DNA from: Carnobacterium mobile DSM 4848
Lineage (GTDB): Bacteria > Bacillota > Bacilli > Lactobacillales > Carnobacteriaceae
Assembly (NCBI RefSeq): GCF_000744825.1
Contig: NZ_JQMR01000001.1
Location: forward strand, 1,907,501-1,971,500
DNA: 64,000 nt
Direction of reading: 5' to 3'
Numbering within the stretch: the first letter of the stretch is position 1; the number at the start of each line of letters is the position of its first letter. The translations under genes were made by a program, and so were the position numbers. Under the pieces are notes generated by a model, which did not search any database, was not told the DNA's origin, and worked only from the letters and a program-made list of their open reading frames with translations. Positions 18,345-27,460 of this stretch are shown in pieces.

Positions 18345-20011
18345 CCTAAATAATTCATAGTTTTTCTGAAAGCTATCTAAAACCTTACAGCGAAGCCATT
18401 ATTTCACATATTTTACAACACCCTTTGGGTGTACAAAAAGAACCCCAATCTGTTATGGTTAAAGTGACTAAACTAAACCATGAAAGGGGTTCTCTCAATG
18501 GCTACATTACAGGAAAAACGGATAAATTTCAATCCTAAACTAACAGTTTCCAACACTGGTGGTAATCTTTCAACAGATGCCGGATTGATTTTAGTAAAAG
18601 AATTTATGGATTCACTTGGATTTTTAGAATGGCCAAAAGCTTCCTTCAAATCAAAGATGACCGGACTTACTGGAGACACGACAATATCTCCTTACTAGAA
18701 CAACTTCTTTTCCAACTGATCTCTGGCTACGCTGCAGATTCATCAGCTAAATTATTGAAGGAAGATCCCATCTTCCAACTTATTTTAAATAAAGAAACTG
18801 CTGCTTCACAACCTTCTCTTTCACGTTTCTGGGACCGAATAGATGAAAAAACGATCCGTCAATTCCAAGATTTGAATCAAGCTTTGATTGATAAAGTACG
18901 ATTGAAGCGAAACACAACAGAGATGATCATTGATTTGGATTCTACTCATTCGGATACTTTTGGAAATCAAGAAGGAACGAACTGTAATGCCCACTATCAA
19001 ACAAACGGTTACCACCTTTTAGTTGCTTTTGATGAGCTAACGGGCGACTTTTTAAAGGCAGAACTTCGTTCTGGAAATGTTTATACATCAAACGGTGTAA
19101 GGGATTTTCTAAGGCCTTTACTCAATCATTACAGCCAGCAACTTCCTTGCACAACGATCCTTGTGCGTGGAGACAGCGGCTTTGCGACACCAGAAGTATA
19201 TGAAACTTGTGAATTGAACGAAAGCTTTTATGTGATTCGTCTGAAAGCCAATGCTCAACTAGCAAAGTTAGCAGAATCATTCATTTTAATTGGCGATGAT
19301 CATCATTGGGAAGAAAAAGAAGTTCACTACTATTCTACGTCTTATCGAGCAAAAAGTTGGTCACAAAAACGTCGGGTTTGCATCAAATCAACTAGAGAAG
19401 CAGGAGAGCTGATTTTTCGTCATGAATATGTGATCACCAATTGTTCAGAAAATTTATCCGCTGAAACATATTTTATACCTATCAAAATCGCAGTACGATG
19501 GAGAACTTTATTAAAGAAGCAAAGAATGGATTCTATTTTGATAAAACCGATAGCTCAACTTTTCTGGAAAATCATGCTCGTATGATGATAAGCCTATTGG
19601 CTTACAATATCGTTAACTTTATGCGAACACTTTGTTTATCGGCAAAAGAAGCGACACTTCAAATTGATACTCTCCGCTTGCATTTATTTAAAGTAGCAGG
19701 AAAATTGGTACGAAGTAGCCGTAGATTGCTATTAAAACTGAGCACGACTCATGTCTTTCAAGATAGTTTCTATCAGTTGTTAGAAAAAATACAACAACTC
19801 TGTTGGTGACCATCCAAATGAATTTAAAAAAATTCATTTCTTTCAGGGAGTTCGTGCGGCCAAAATTAAGTAATACCTTATCATTCAGCTCATTGTTTTA
19901 CCTATTTTAACTTTTTCCATCCTTTAATGAATAAAAAAGTAAGTTAATTGGGATGGGCAGATGAAAAAAATAACTTTTACAGATAAATTTTAGAAGTATG
20001 AATTATTCAGG
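18345..20011 (+). mobile_element. IS1380-family element, copy 1 (defective)
   Basis: This 1667-bp element is bounded by CCTAAATAATTCATA on the left and, inverted, CCTGAATAATTCATA on the right. It is nearly identical, base by base, to the copy at 27461-29130, in the same orientation; the borders were set by where the two copies stop matching. No 4-bp target duplication is visible. The transposase carries two frameshifts. Confidence 0.88.
18498..19809 (+). pseudogene. IS1380-family transposase, copy 1, two frameshifts
   Basis: The gene begins MATLQEKRINFNPKL after AAAGGGG and codes for an IS1380-type DDE transposase of about 437 residues (DLDSTHSDTFGNQEG, LVRGDSGFATPEVYE and NFIKEAKNGFYFDKT hold the acidic residues). 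Compared with copy 2 it lacks one T near 18629 and one A near 19465. This splits it into three frames: 18498-18698, 18629-19585 and 19498-19809. It cannot make full-length transposase. Confidence 0.9.
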
Positions 20012-20307
20012 TTCTATCCTTTGTTTTAAATTATCTATTCGCGTAAAGACATATAATTTTAAAGGACAGTTATTTACATAATGAACGTATTCGTTGGAAA
20101 TATATTTTGTAGTGTATCTAAAAAATGTAGCGTTGAATTATTCAGGATGATGGCTTTGTATTAAAAAAATAAATAAAGATTTAAGTTCTATTTTACCTTT
20201 GAATATAATATTAAACCCTTGCTTTTTAACTGAGTTATTAGTAAAGTTAGTACAGAGACATTTTATAATAATTACAAAATAGAACTTATTACAAGGAGGA
20301 AAAAGAA
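20012..20307. other. Spacer before the cupin gene with a solitary IS1380-like end
   Basis: No gene seen. At 20135-20146 the 12 bases GAATTATTCAGG repeat the right terminus of the IS1380 copies, in the same orientation, without the rest of the element. This may be a remnant of an earlier copy or chance. Confidence 0.4.
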
Positions 20308-20733
20308 ATGGAAATTAACGATAAAAAATATGGAAAAAAACCTTATATAGTGAATATCGAAGAGGCTACTGTCCAAAATGATAGGTATCGGACAACAATG
20401 TGGACAGGTGAAAAATTACAAGTTACCGTTATGTCTATTCAGCCTAATGATGATATAGGGTTAGAAGTTCACCATGGTATTGATCAATTTATTCGTATTG
20501 AAGAAGGAAACGGACTATGTAAAATGGGCCCTACTGAGGATAACTTGAACTTTGAACAAAAAGTTCAAGATGATGACGCTGTTTTTGTTCCAGCTGATAT
20601 GTGGCATAACATCTTGAATACAGGCGATAAACCTTTAAAACTATACACGATTTATGCAGGGCCAGATCATATTCCAGGTACTATACATGAAACACATGAT
20701 GATGCACGTAATGATCCTAATGAACAAGACTAG
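20308..20733 (+). CDS. Cupin domain-containing protein
   Basis: This 141-residue single-domain cupin has the two cupin motifs: VHHGIDQFIRIEEGNG (His/His/Glu metal ligands near residues 53-61) and the second with VPADMWHNILNTGD. It is cytoplasmic. Small cupins with an IPGTIHET C-terminus are common in lactic acid bacteria but have no set reaction. CAAGGAGGA precedes the ATG, and a strong terminator follows. It lies inside the segment flanked by the two IS1380 copies. Confidence 0.85.
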   Translation: MEINDKKYGKKPYIVNIEEATVQNDRYRTTMWTGEKLQVTVMSIQPNDDIGLEVHHGIDQFIRIEEGNGLCKMGPTEDNLNFEQKVQDDDAVFVPADMWHNILNTGDKPLKLYTIYAGPDHIPGTIHETHDDARNDPNEQD

Positions 20734-20755
20734 AATAAATTCATTTTAAAATCAG

Positions 20756-20792
20756 AAAAACGCTAATTGCATTTTTGAAATTAGCGTTTTTC
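20756..20792 (+). terminator. Terminator after the cupin gene
   Basis: Perfect arms AAAAACGCTAATT and AATTAGCGTTTTT over a short loop with a T run. Confidence 0.88.
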
Positions 20793-20956
20793 GTTTTATG
20801 GGAGGTTTTGTCCTAGCTTCTTTTTTCCAAATATACTATTATTTTATTTGGATCAGTTTAAGGGCTATCTAAAATCGACAGTATAGTTCAATCAAATCAC
20901 TACTTACTAACTCTCGGTTTTGGAGAGCCTCTATTCAGTCATTTGATTAGCTTTAA

Positions 20957-21241
20957 CTAATGTTTGTTTTTTAGCTCTAAAAATATCGGAATTACATTTA
21001 ATAATATTGATACAATCGTTAAAGCCCATAGGGCCGTTGTCAAGGTAGGTACTACATCTAACAAAGCAGCCCAATCTTCTACTTTTACCCAATTAGATAT
21101 CATGCTGTGGCCTGCAACAATTGTCATTGCTGTAAATGACAGTCCCATCGCCATTGCTAACTTATAATCTTTGCCTAGTTTGTATAAATAAAGATTTAAA
21201 ACAGTTGCTACTATAGCAATAATTCCCAATATTAGAAACAT
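20957..21241 (-). CDS. Small membrane protein, unknown function
   Basis: This 94-residue protein has three hydrophobic segments (MFLILGIIAIVATVLNLYLY, a middle AMAMGLSFTAMTIVAG stretch, and TTALWALTIVSILLNVIPIF). The start at 21241 follows GGAGGAATAATT on the minus strand; an upstream ATG at 21277 lacks a ribosome binding site. I do not recognise the family beyond its general resemblance to small Firmicutes membrane proteins. Confidence 0.65.
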   Translation of the reverse strand: MFLILGIIAIVATVLNLYLYKLGKDYKLAMAMGLSFTAMTIVAGHSMISNWVKVEDWAALLDVVPTLTTALWALTIVSILLNVIPIFLELKNKH

Positions 21242-21629
21242 AATTATTCCTCCAATATTTTTATTATTCTTACTCAATCTTATAAGTATCTTATTCTACA
21301 TACTATGACTTCTCAATACATGAAATTATAGCATATTGTGTAAGAATAGCCCGTAGAATTATTTACCTTACTATAACTTTTTCGATATAGAAAGTTGAAA
21401 AACACTTAAATAATTTTTGAATTTGTCTTAATGCTGATTAAGCGACAACTAGGCAAAAGTAAGGAAGTTAATTATGAATCCAGGTTTTTAGGATGTCTGT
21501 CTTTTTATTGTTTGTAAATACTTAGGTTGTGTTTTAGGGACAACGTCTGGCATAATGATAATGGAGTAAAACTTAACTTCATAAGTTTGATTTTTACAGA
21601 TTTTTTTCAAAAGAAAGGAAGGATATTTT
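21242..21629. other. 388-bp divergent intergenic region
   Basis: This lies between the minus-strand small membrane protein and the plus-strand HdeD-like gene and should hold both promoters. TTGTGT (21527) and CATAAT (21551), 18 bp apart, could serve the HdeD-like gene. No gene or strong repeat was recognised. Confidence 0.4.
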
Positions 21630-22157
21630 ATGATTACTAAAAATAGAAATGGATTCGGTTGGGGAAGCCTTCTTGCGAGTATTCTCTTTTTCATAGCCAG
21701 TTGGATAGCTTTTCGTAGCCCTGTGGAAACTTTAATAACTTTAGGCCTTCTGTATGGAAGTATTGCTATTGCTCAGGGATTTATAGGCGTTATGCTTTAC
21801 TTTGAACTTAAATCGGTATTCAAACGTAACTCTTGGCTCATTTTGATTACTGGGCTATTTGGATTATTCATTGGCTTCTATCTTATTCTAAATCCAACAA
21901 TTAGTTTGACGTTCCTACCAATTCTTTTTGCTGTTTGGTTTATAGTGGATTCTATTCGAAATATTTTGGTTGCTTTTCGACTACAATCTGTCAATAAAAA
22001 GTGGTTTTGGACCTATTTAACTTTGGGTATTTTAGGAATGATTTTAGGAATAGTATTATTAAGTAATTTATATGCAGCAATAATTTCAGTGGCTACTTTA
22101 ATCGCTTTTTATTTCTTTATTGTAGCGATTATTCGATTGATCGATGCCTTTGTCTAA
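21630..22157 (+). CDS. HdeD / DUF308 family membrane protein
   Basis: This 175-residue protein has six predicted membrane helices in a repeated pattern (SLLASILFFIASWIAFRSPV, then LLYGSIAIAQGFIGVMLYF, and so on), matching the DUF308/HdeD family named after an E. coli acid-stress membrane protein. Its biochemical role is unknown. GAAAGGAAGG precedes the ATG and a strong terminator follows, so it is probably monocistronic. A stress role is inferred from the family only. Confidence 0.82.
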   Translation: MITKNRNGFGWGSLLASILFFIASWIAFRSPVETLITLGLLYGSIAIAQGFIGVMLYFELKSVFKRNSWLILITGLFGLFIGFYLILNPTISLTFLPILFAVWFIVDSIRNILVAFRLQSVNKKWFWTYLTLGILGMILGIVLLSNLYAAIISVATLIAFYFFIVAIIRLIDAFV

Positions 22158-22197
22158 GCGTAGCCATGATTTTATACAGTGTCATGTGTTAATTATT

Positions 22198-22236
22198 AAA
22201 AAGTAGGAATAACGTTTTGTTATTCCTACTTTTTTT
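22198..22236 (+). terminator. Terminator after the HdeD-like gene
   Basis: Perfect arms AAAAAGTAGGAATAAC and GTTATTCCTACTTTTT with a short GTTTT-type loop and a T run. Confidence 0.9.
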
Positions 22237-22984
22237 AGTGCGCCCTCATTCCCCTTATGATAAGTGTATAAAATTAATAATTTGAATGATACAAAAGCAG
22301 GAATGCCAGTGTCTACAGGAGGATGGATTGCAATTTCTTTTGGTGTGAACTATTGAAAAATAATTAATGTCTGTTTCTAGGTTTGTCCCACTTAATTAAA
22401 AATGATTGTAGGCACAGTAAGTAAAGGACCTATTTAATACTTGCGATAACCAAACGGGTGTTTTGTATATGGCTCATACTGGAGGTGTAAGTATAGGAAT
22501 GACTACTCAAGTTAAAAAAGAGTCAGTTTTTAACTGAATGTAAAAAAGAGATATCAAGGTGAAATTAAAAGTTAAAGAAAAATTTGGTTTGTATTAGTCG
22601 TATTTTTCTTTAAAAAAGACCTTGAATGAGTAAAATTTGGGATGCACGATTCTATTTAATTTCATATATGTAACCCCACTTTACAACTTTTTAAGTAATA
22701 GAAGACATAAAAGTACAAACAACTCTGACTTTTTTGTCTACTAGATTCGAGGAAAAAAAACAAAAACGGGAGTTGTTTGTTAGGAACCGATTATACCAAA
22801 AGGGATTCACAATCCATAGCTTGAGAAACTATTGTTCACCATAATTTACCAGGATTCCCCAGCCTAATATTGTATTTGTCGTTACTTATTATTAATTATA
22901 CCAAAGATATTTCTTTTTTTAAAAGCATTCAAATGAGTATGATTGTTTTTTTAGTTGTTTTCTGTCCCAGGATCAGCGTATTGT
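22237..22984. other. Non-coding region with decayed coding fragments and a large inverted repeat
   Basis: No intact gene. Short protein-like runs occur (GMPVSTGGWIAISFGVNY near 22290-22357; VLYMAHTGGVSIGMTTQ near 22460-22510) that may come from one lost membrane protein, family not recognised. An inverted repeat with perfect 11-nt arms (ACAAACAACTC at 22715-22725, GAGTTGTTTGT at 22770-22780) encloses 44 nt. Confidence 0.4.
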
Positions 22985-23013
22985 TTGACATAAAACCACA
23001 ATAGGAATAAACT
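22985..23013 (+). promoter_or_regulatory. Promoter of the oleate hydratase gene
   Basis: A perfect -35 TTGACA (22985-22990) and TAAACT (23008-23013) are spaced 17 bp. The gene's GGAGGG and ATG follow within 35 nt. Confidence 0.6.
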
Positions 23014-23046
23014 TAAGATGTTTAAAAATATAGGAGGGAATAGACA

Positions 23047-24819
23047 ATGAGACATACAAACGGGAATTATGAAGCATTTGCAAAAAGTCGTAAGCCAGAT
23101 GGTATCGAAGAAAAAAGCGCTTATATCGTCGGTGCTGGGTTGGCAGGTTTAGCAGCGGCTGTTTTCTTGATTCGAGATGGTCATATGGAAGGTAAACGTA
23201 TTCACATTTTTGAGGAACTATCCCTTTCAGGTGGTTCATTAGATGGAACCTTTATTCCACATGATGGTTTTGTTACTCGTGGAGGACGTGAAATGGAAAA
23301 TCATTTTGAGTGTTTGTGGGATCTTTTTCGTTCTGTTCCTTCACTTGAAGTGGAAGATGCATCCGTTTTAGATGAATTTTATTGGCTAGATCATGATGAT
23401 CCCAACTCTTCTAACTGTCGAATTATCCATAATCGCGGAGAACGGGCAGATGATGATGGTCAATTTACGTTATCAAAAAAAGCACAAAAAGAGTTAGTTG
23501 AATTATTCATGACTTCTGAAAATCAATTGATTGGCAAAAAAATTGAAGATGTCTTTGGCGATGAATTTTTTGAATCAAATTTCTGGTTATATTGGTGTAC
23601 AATGTTCGCTTTTGAAAAATGGCATTCTGCAATCGAGATGAGGCGCTACGTAATGCGCTTTATTCATCATATTAAAGGATTACCTGATTTTTCTGCATTA
23701 AAGTTCACTCGTTATAATCAATATGAGTCATTAGTTAAACCTTTAATCACGTTCTTAAAAGATCAAGACGTCGACTTCCAATATGAAACAAAAATTAATA
23801 ATATTCAGGTTGATATTGATCACGAAACCAAAGTTGCGCGCACTATTTTGTTAACAAAGGAAGAAAAAACACAAGAAATTTCCTTATCTGAAAACGATCT
23901 TGTTTTTGTTACAAATGGATCAATCACAGAAAGTTCCACTCAAGGAGACCATAATACACCTGCACCAATAACTCATGAATTAGGCGGAAGCTGGAATCTT
24001 TGGAAAAACTTAGCTAAACAATCTTCAGAATTTGGACATCCAGAAGTATTCTATGAAAATCTTCCAGCTGAAAGTTGGTATATTTCAGCAACAGTAACTT
24101 GGGAAAACTTCGATATTGAACCCTATATTTCACGATTAACGAAGAGAAAATTGCGGACAGGAAAAGTCGTTACCGGTGGCATAATCACTATTAAGGATTC
24201 AAACTGGTTAATGAGCTTTGCAATACACCGTCAACCACATTTTAAAGGACAAAATGATCAACAAACAATAATGTGGGTCTATGGCTTGTTATCAAATAAA
24301 CCAGGAAATTATATAAAAAAACCAATCGAACAATGTTCCGGTCAAGAAATTGTTCAAGAATTAATGTATCATCTTGGTGTACCAGAAGAAGATATTCAAG
24401 TGTTATCTGAAACTTCTTGTACAGTAATTCCAGTTTATATGCCCTATATTACTTCATACTTTATGTTAAGAGCACCAGGAGATCGTCCTTTAGTAATTCC
24501 AAACGGATCAAAAAACTTGGCATTCATTGGAAACTTTGCAGAAACAGAACGTGATACAGTATTTACTACTGAATATTCTGTCAGAACAGCTATGGAGGCT
24601 GTTTATCAATTATTAAATATTGAACGTGGTGTTCCTGAAGTTTTTGATTCTGCATATGATATTCGTACACTTGCCAATGCTGTATATTATTTAACGGATA
24701 AGAAGAAACTTACGAAAACGGAGCTTCCGTTTGTAGAGCGGAAATTGATAGAAACTTTTGTTAAGAAGACCAAAAATACGTATATTGAAGATGTTTTGAA
24801 AGAATCAGATCTTCTTTAG
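23047..24819 (+). CDS. ohyA: Oleate hydratase (MCRA family)
   Basis: This 590-residue FAD-dependent fatty-acid hydratase adds water to the cis-9 double bond of oleic acid, giving 10-hydroxystearate. It is the family once called myosin-cross-reactive antigen. The FAD-binding GAGLAG is at residues 29-34, followed by the conserved GGSLDG and [15 protein letters not shown], which holds the active-site Glu, and MPYITSYFM and [11 protein letters not shown] segments. Length and motifs are complete. GGAGGG precedes the ATG. In lactic acid bacteria it often protects against unsaturated fatty acids. Here it sits in a segment bounded by two IS1380 copies, with a promoter of its own and a hairpin after it. 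Confidence 0.95.
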   Translation: MRHTNGNYEAFAKSRKPDGIEEKSAYIVGAGLAGLAAAVFLIRDGHMEGKRIHIFEELSLSGGSLDGTFIPHDGFVTRGGREMENHFECLWDLFRSVPSLEVEDASVLDEFYWLDHDDPNSSNCRIIHNRGERADDDGQFTLSKKAQKELVELFMTSENQLIGKKIEDVFGDEFFESNFWLYWCTMFAFEKWHSAIEMRRYVMRFIHHIKGLPDFSALKFTRYNQYESLVKPLITFLKDQDVDFQYETKINNIQVDIDHETKVARTILLTKEEKTQEISLSENDLVFVTNGSITESSTQGDHNTPAPITHELGGSWNLWKNLAKQSSEFGHPEVFYENLPAESWYISATVTWENFDIEPYISRLTKRKLRTGKVVTGGIITIKDSNWLMSFAIHRQPHFKGQNDQQTIMWVYGLLSNKPGNYIKKPIEQCSGQEIVQELMYHLGVPEEDIQVLSETSCTVIPVYMPYITSYFMLRAPGDRPLVIPNGSKNLAFIGNFAETERDTVFTTEYSVRTAMEAVYQLLNIERGVPEVFDSAYDIRTLANAVYYLTDKKKLTKTELPFVERKLIETFVKKTKNTYIEDVLKESDLL

Positions 24820-24871
24820 CATTGAAACCATACAAATAAATAAAATTTAACAATATTGAAAAGTAGGTAGA

Positions 24872-24916
24872 TATAGAGACATGGCTGGGGAATATTGTCC
24901 CAGCCATGTCTCTATA
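24872..24916 (+). terminator. Hairpin after ohyA
   Basis: A long perfect stem (GAGACATGGCTGGG with CCCAGCCATGTCTC) lies 53 nt after the stop. No T run follows, so it may act as a terminator with weak release or as an mRNA 3' stabiliser. Confidence 0.6.
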
Positions 24917-24971
24917 TTGCTCAAAAAAACATAAAGGTAACAATAAAATGAAACATTATCCATTGCAAGGA

Positions 24972-24979
24972 ATTAAAGC
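24972..24979 (+). repeat. Target site duplication of IS66, left copy
   Basis: ATTAAAGC at 24972-24979 is repeated exactly at 27375-27382, on both sides of the IS66 element, as expected for the 8-bp duplication made by IS66 insertion. Confidence 0.9.
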
Positions 24980-25065
24980 GTAAGCGCCTAATAGAAAGGT
25001 ATCTTCCGAAATACAAAATCTCTTGATAAACTTGAAACAATTCAAGTTTACAGTAGGTTTTATTT

Positions 25066-25272
25066 TTGAAAGCAAAACAAGATGTTGTCCCAGTGACGTT
25101 AAACGGTGATTCAAAAGCTTCATCTACCACGTCATTTAAGCCGAAGGCTTCCCCCTCTACATTGGTGGCTCGTGTCAAATTCTCCCGAGCAGAGTTATTT
25201 CTCTATGAAGAGATCAAAGAGGAGATAGTGCATATTCTTTTATCGGGGTTGAGTGCTCATGAAAATTATTGA
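25066..25272 (+). pseudogene. IS66 TnpA accessory protein, N-terminally truncated
   Basis: The 68-codon frame holds only the C-terminal half of IS66 TnpA (VPVTLNGDS to IVHILLSGLSAHENY). The usual N-terminal helix-turn-helix is absent and there is no ribosome binding site; the frame opens at a TTG. Its end overlaps tnpB by 14 nt, the normal IS66 arrangement. Confidence 0.75.
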
Positions 25273-25618
25273 CCTTACTAAAGTGAAGAATGTATTTATC
25301 GTTTGTGGAAAAACTGATATGCGCCGGCAAATTGATGGTTTAACTGCAACAATTGTGGAAGAATATGATATGAATGTCTATGATGATGCCGTATTCCTGT
25401 TTTGCGGTGGAAGAAAAGATCGGTTCAAAGCCCTATATTGGGAGGGCGACGGGTTTATTTTTTTATATAAGAGACTCGAAAATGGACGTTTGAAGTGGCC
25501 GAGAGATCAACAAGAAATCAAACAACTGACTTCCCAGCAACTACGTTGGCTGCTGGAAGGATTGTCAATTGACCAGAAAGTTACTATACAACCGGCAGCT
25601 GAAGGAATCGTGACATAA
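25259..25618 (+). CDS. tnpB: IS66 TnpB
   Basis: This 119-residue IS66 Orf2/TnpB protein has the family signature VCGKTDMRRQIDGL, LFLFCGGRKDRFKALYWEGDGF and the C-terminal WLLEGL segment. It is required with TnpA and TnpC for IS66 movement, though its biochemical role is unclear. ATG at 25259 overlaps the tnpA end. Confidence 0.92.
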   Translation: MKIIDLTKVKNVFIVCGKTDMRRQIDGLTATIVEEYDMNVYDDAVFLFCGGRKDRFKALYWEGDGFIFLYKRLENGRLKWPRDQQEIKQLTSQQLRWLLEGLSIDQKVTIQPAAEGIVT

Positions 25619-25723
25619 AAAACTAGTCTGGAACGGAGAATAAATTTTCTTTCCAGGCTAGTTTTTCTGATGAAAACCGATTATAATTAGCCTATCGAAA
25701 AAAACAGAAAGAAGGGTCTCTTC

Positions 25724-27286
25724 ATGTCGAAGTCGTTAGAAAAGCAGTTGGAAAAAGCCTTACAACAAAATGAGTTAATGGCTCAAAATCTAACTGAGTT
25801 AACACAACAACTCAAACACGTAAATGAAGAATTGGCCCTTCAACGCGAACAGAACCAGTACCTTCTCCAACAACTGTTTGGACGCAAAAAGGAGACTTTG
25901 TCTCCTGAAAAAATTCATCCCAACCAAACGGATCTTTTTGAGGATGACCCGTCTTTTAGTTGGCCAGAGCAGACTGGCAGCCAAAGCGAAGAAGAAACAA
26001 TCGAAGAAACTCCTGTCCGTCGTCATAAGAAGAAAGGTCATCAAAAAGAAAAACTCGCTCACTTACCAGTCGTTGAGCATCTATACCGTGAAGAAAATTG
26101 TACTTGTCCTCAATGTGCTTCTGCCATGAAAGAAATGGGAAAAGAAGTCGTACGTGAAGAGGTCGTATACATTCCTGCCCGCTTAGAGAATCATCGGCAT
26201 ATTCGATTGTCCTATTCCTGCCCATCTTGCGAAAAATACGGAGAAACATCTATCATAAAAGCTGAAGTACCGAAATCTCCACTCAGCGGCTCTTTCGCTT
26301 CTGCTTCTCTTATTGCAGAAACCATTTACCAAAAGTTTCAACAAAAAGTCCCTACTTACCGTCAGGAAGCCCATTGGACGATGATGAATTTTGATATCAA
26401 ACGTACCAACATTTCCAATTGGCATAAAAAAACCAGTGAGTATTATTTTGAACCGTTGGTTCAGCTATTGAAGAAAGCCTTATTGGAAGAAGAAGTGCTT
26501 CATGCGGATGAGACAACTTTCAATGTTTTGGATAGCCATCGAACAAAGGATTACGTCTGGCTCTTCAGCTCGGGACGGTATGCGGAGAAGAAAATCCACA
26601 TTTACAAACATGGACCTTCCAGAGGAAGCGAGGTTCTCGAAAACTTTTTAGCCGGTTATAAACGATACCTTCACTCGGATGGGTATTCCTCTTACGGGAA
26701 ACTCACTGATGTTACGTCCATTGGCTGTTTTGCTCATGTTCGAAGGAAATTCTATGATGCTCTTCCCGCCGAAGAAGGGGAAAAGAAAAGTACTTCACGG
26801 TTAGCCGTGGAGAAATGCGATGCTATCTTTCAAGAGGAAAAGAAACTGGCAGACCTGACGGTCGAGGAACGGCAATTAAAAAGGTGGGAGTTTGTGCAGC
26901 CAAAACTCGAAGAATTTTTTGGGTGGCTTCGAACACTGAATCCGATGATCAAAGGAAAAATCGGAACAGCTATTTCCTACGCATTAAAACAGGAAGTAAA
27001 AGTATTGAATTTTCTGAGGGATGGTCGCTTAGTGCTTTCCAATAACTTAGCAGAACGCGGCATAAAATCCCTCGTCATGGGGCGGAAGAATTGGCTGTTT
27101 GCGGCTACCACCGAAGGTGCTCACGCCAACGCAGCCATCTTGAGTCTGCAAGAAACAGCAAAAGCCAATGGATTGAATCCACAAAAATATTTTGACTATC
27201 TCCTGACACACCTGCCAAATCAAAAAAACACACTTTTGGAGGTTTATTTGCCATGGGCTCCAAAAGTGCAGATAAATTGTCATTAA
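25724..27286 (+). CDS. tnpC: IS66 transposase TnpC
   Basis: This 520-residue DDE transposase of IS66 has an N-terminal coiled coil (LEKQLEKALQQNELMAQNL), the LFGRKKE segment, a CxxC zinc-finger (CTCPQCASAM), then the DDE core: HADETTFNV (first Asp), YLHSDGYSSY (second Asp) and NNLAERGIKSLVMGRKNWLF (Glu). The C-terminal IS66 domain with YFDYLLTHLPN is present. The frame is intact. AGAAGGG precedes the ATG. Confidence 0.94.
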   Translation: MSKSLEKQLEKALQQNELMAQNLTELTQQLKHVNEELALQREQNQYLLQQLFGRKKETLSPEKIHPNQTDLFEDDPSFSWPEQTGSQSEEETIEETPVRRHKKKGHQKEKLAHLPVVEHLYREENCTCPQCASAMKEMGKEVVREEVVYIPARLENHRHIRLSYSCPSCEKYGETSIIKAEVPKSPLSGSFASASLIAETIYQKFQQKVPTYRQEAHWTMMNFDIKRTNISNWHKKTSEYYFEPLVQLLKKALLEEEVLHADETTFNVLDSHRTKDYVWLFSSGRYAEKKIHIYKHGPSRGSEVLENFLAGYKRYLHSDGYSSYGKLTDVTSIGCFAHVRRKFYDALPAEEGEKKSTSRLAVEKCDAIFQEEKKLADLTVEERQLKRWEFVQPKLEEFFGWLRTLNPMIKGKIGTAISYALKQEVKVLNFLRDGRLVLSNNLAERGIKSLVMGRKNWLFAATTEGAHANAAILSLQETAKANGLNPQKYFDYLLTHLPNQKNTLLEVYLPWAPKVQINCH

Positions 27287-27374
27287 AACGCACATGATAT
27301 TCAATCATTTGGACACCTCTCAGTATAGAGGTATCCTTTTCCATTTTCTAGGTACCTTTCTATTAGGCGCTTAC

Positions 27375-27382
27375 ATTAAAGC
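27375..27382 (+). repeat. Target site duplication of IS66, right copy
   Basis: ATTAAAGC, identical to 24972-24979. Confidence 0.9.
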
Positions 27383-27460
27383 TAGAAAAATAATCGACAA
27401 TTCAATAAATTATTGGAAATTTTTTCAATTAGCTAAATAAATTTAACTTTAATAATTTTA

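Larger units (their letters stand above)
24980..27374 (+). mobile_element. IS66-family insertion sequence with 8-bp target duplication
   Basis: This 2395-bp element has terminal inverted repeats beginning GTAAGCGCCTAATAGAAAGG on both ends and an 8-bp direct repeat ATTAAAGC outside. It carries a shortened tnpA, an intact tnpB and an intact tnpC. The perfect duplication suggests a recent insertion; only 86 nt separate the left end from the tnpA remnant, so an internal deletion removed the tnpA start. Confidence 0.93.

Noticed and set aside
22280-22510. Possible glycerol-facilitator remnant (GWIAISFG and VSIGMTT pieces).
   Set aside because: The similarity is only a few residues and the order cannot be confirmed, so it is left as an unassigned fragment.
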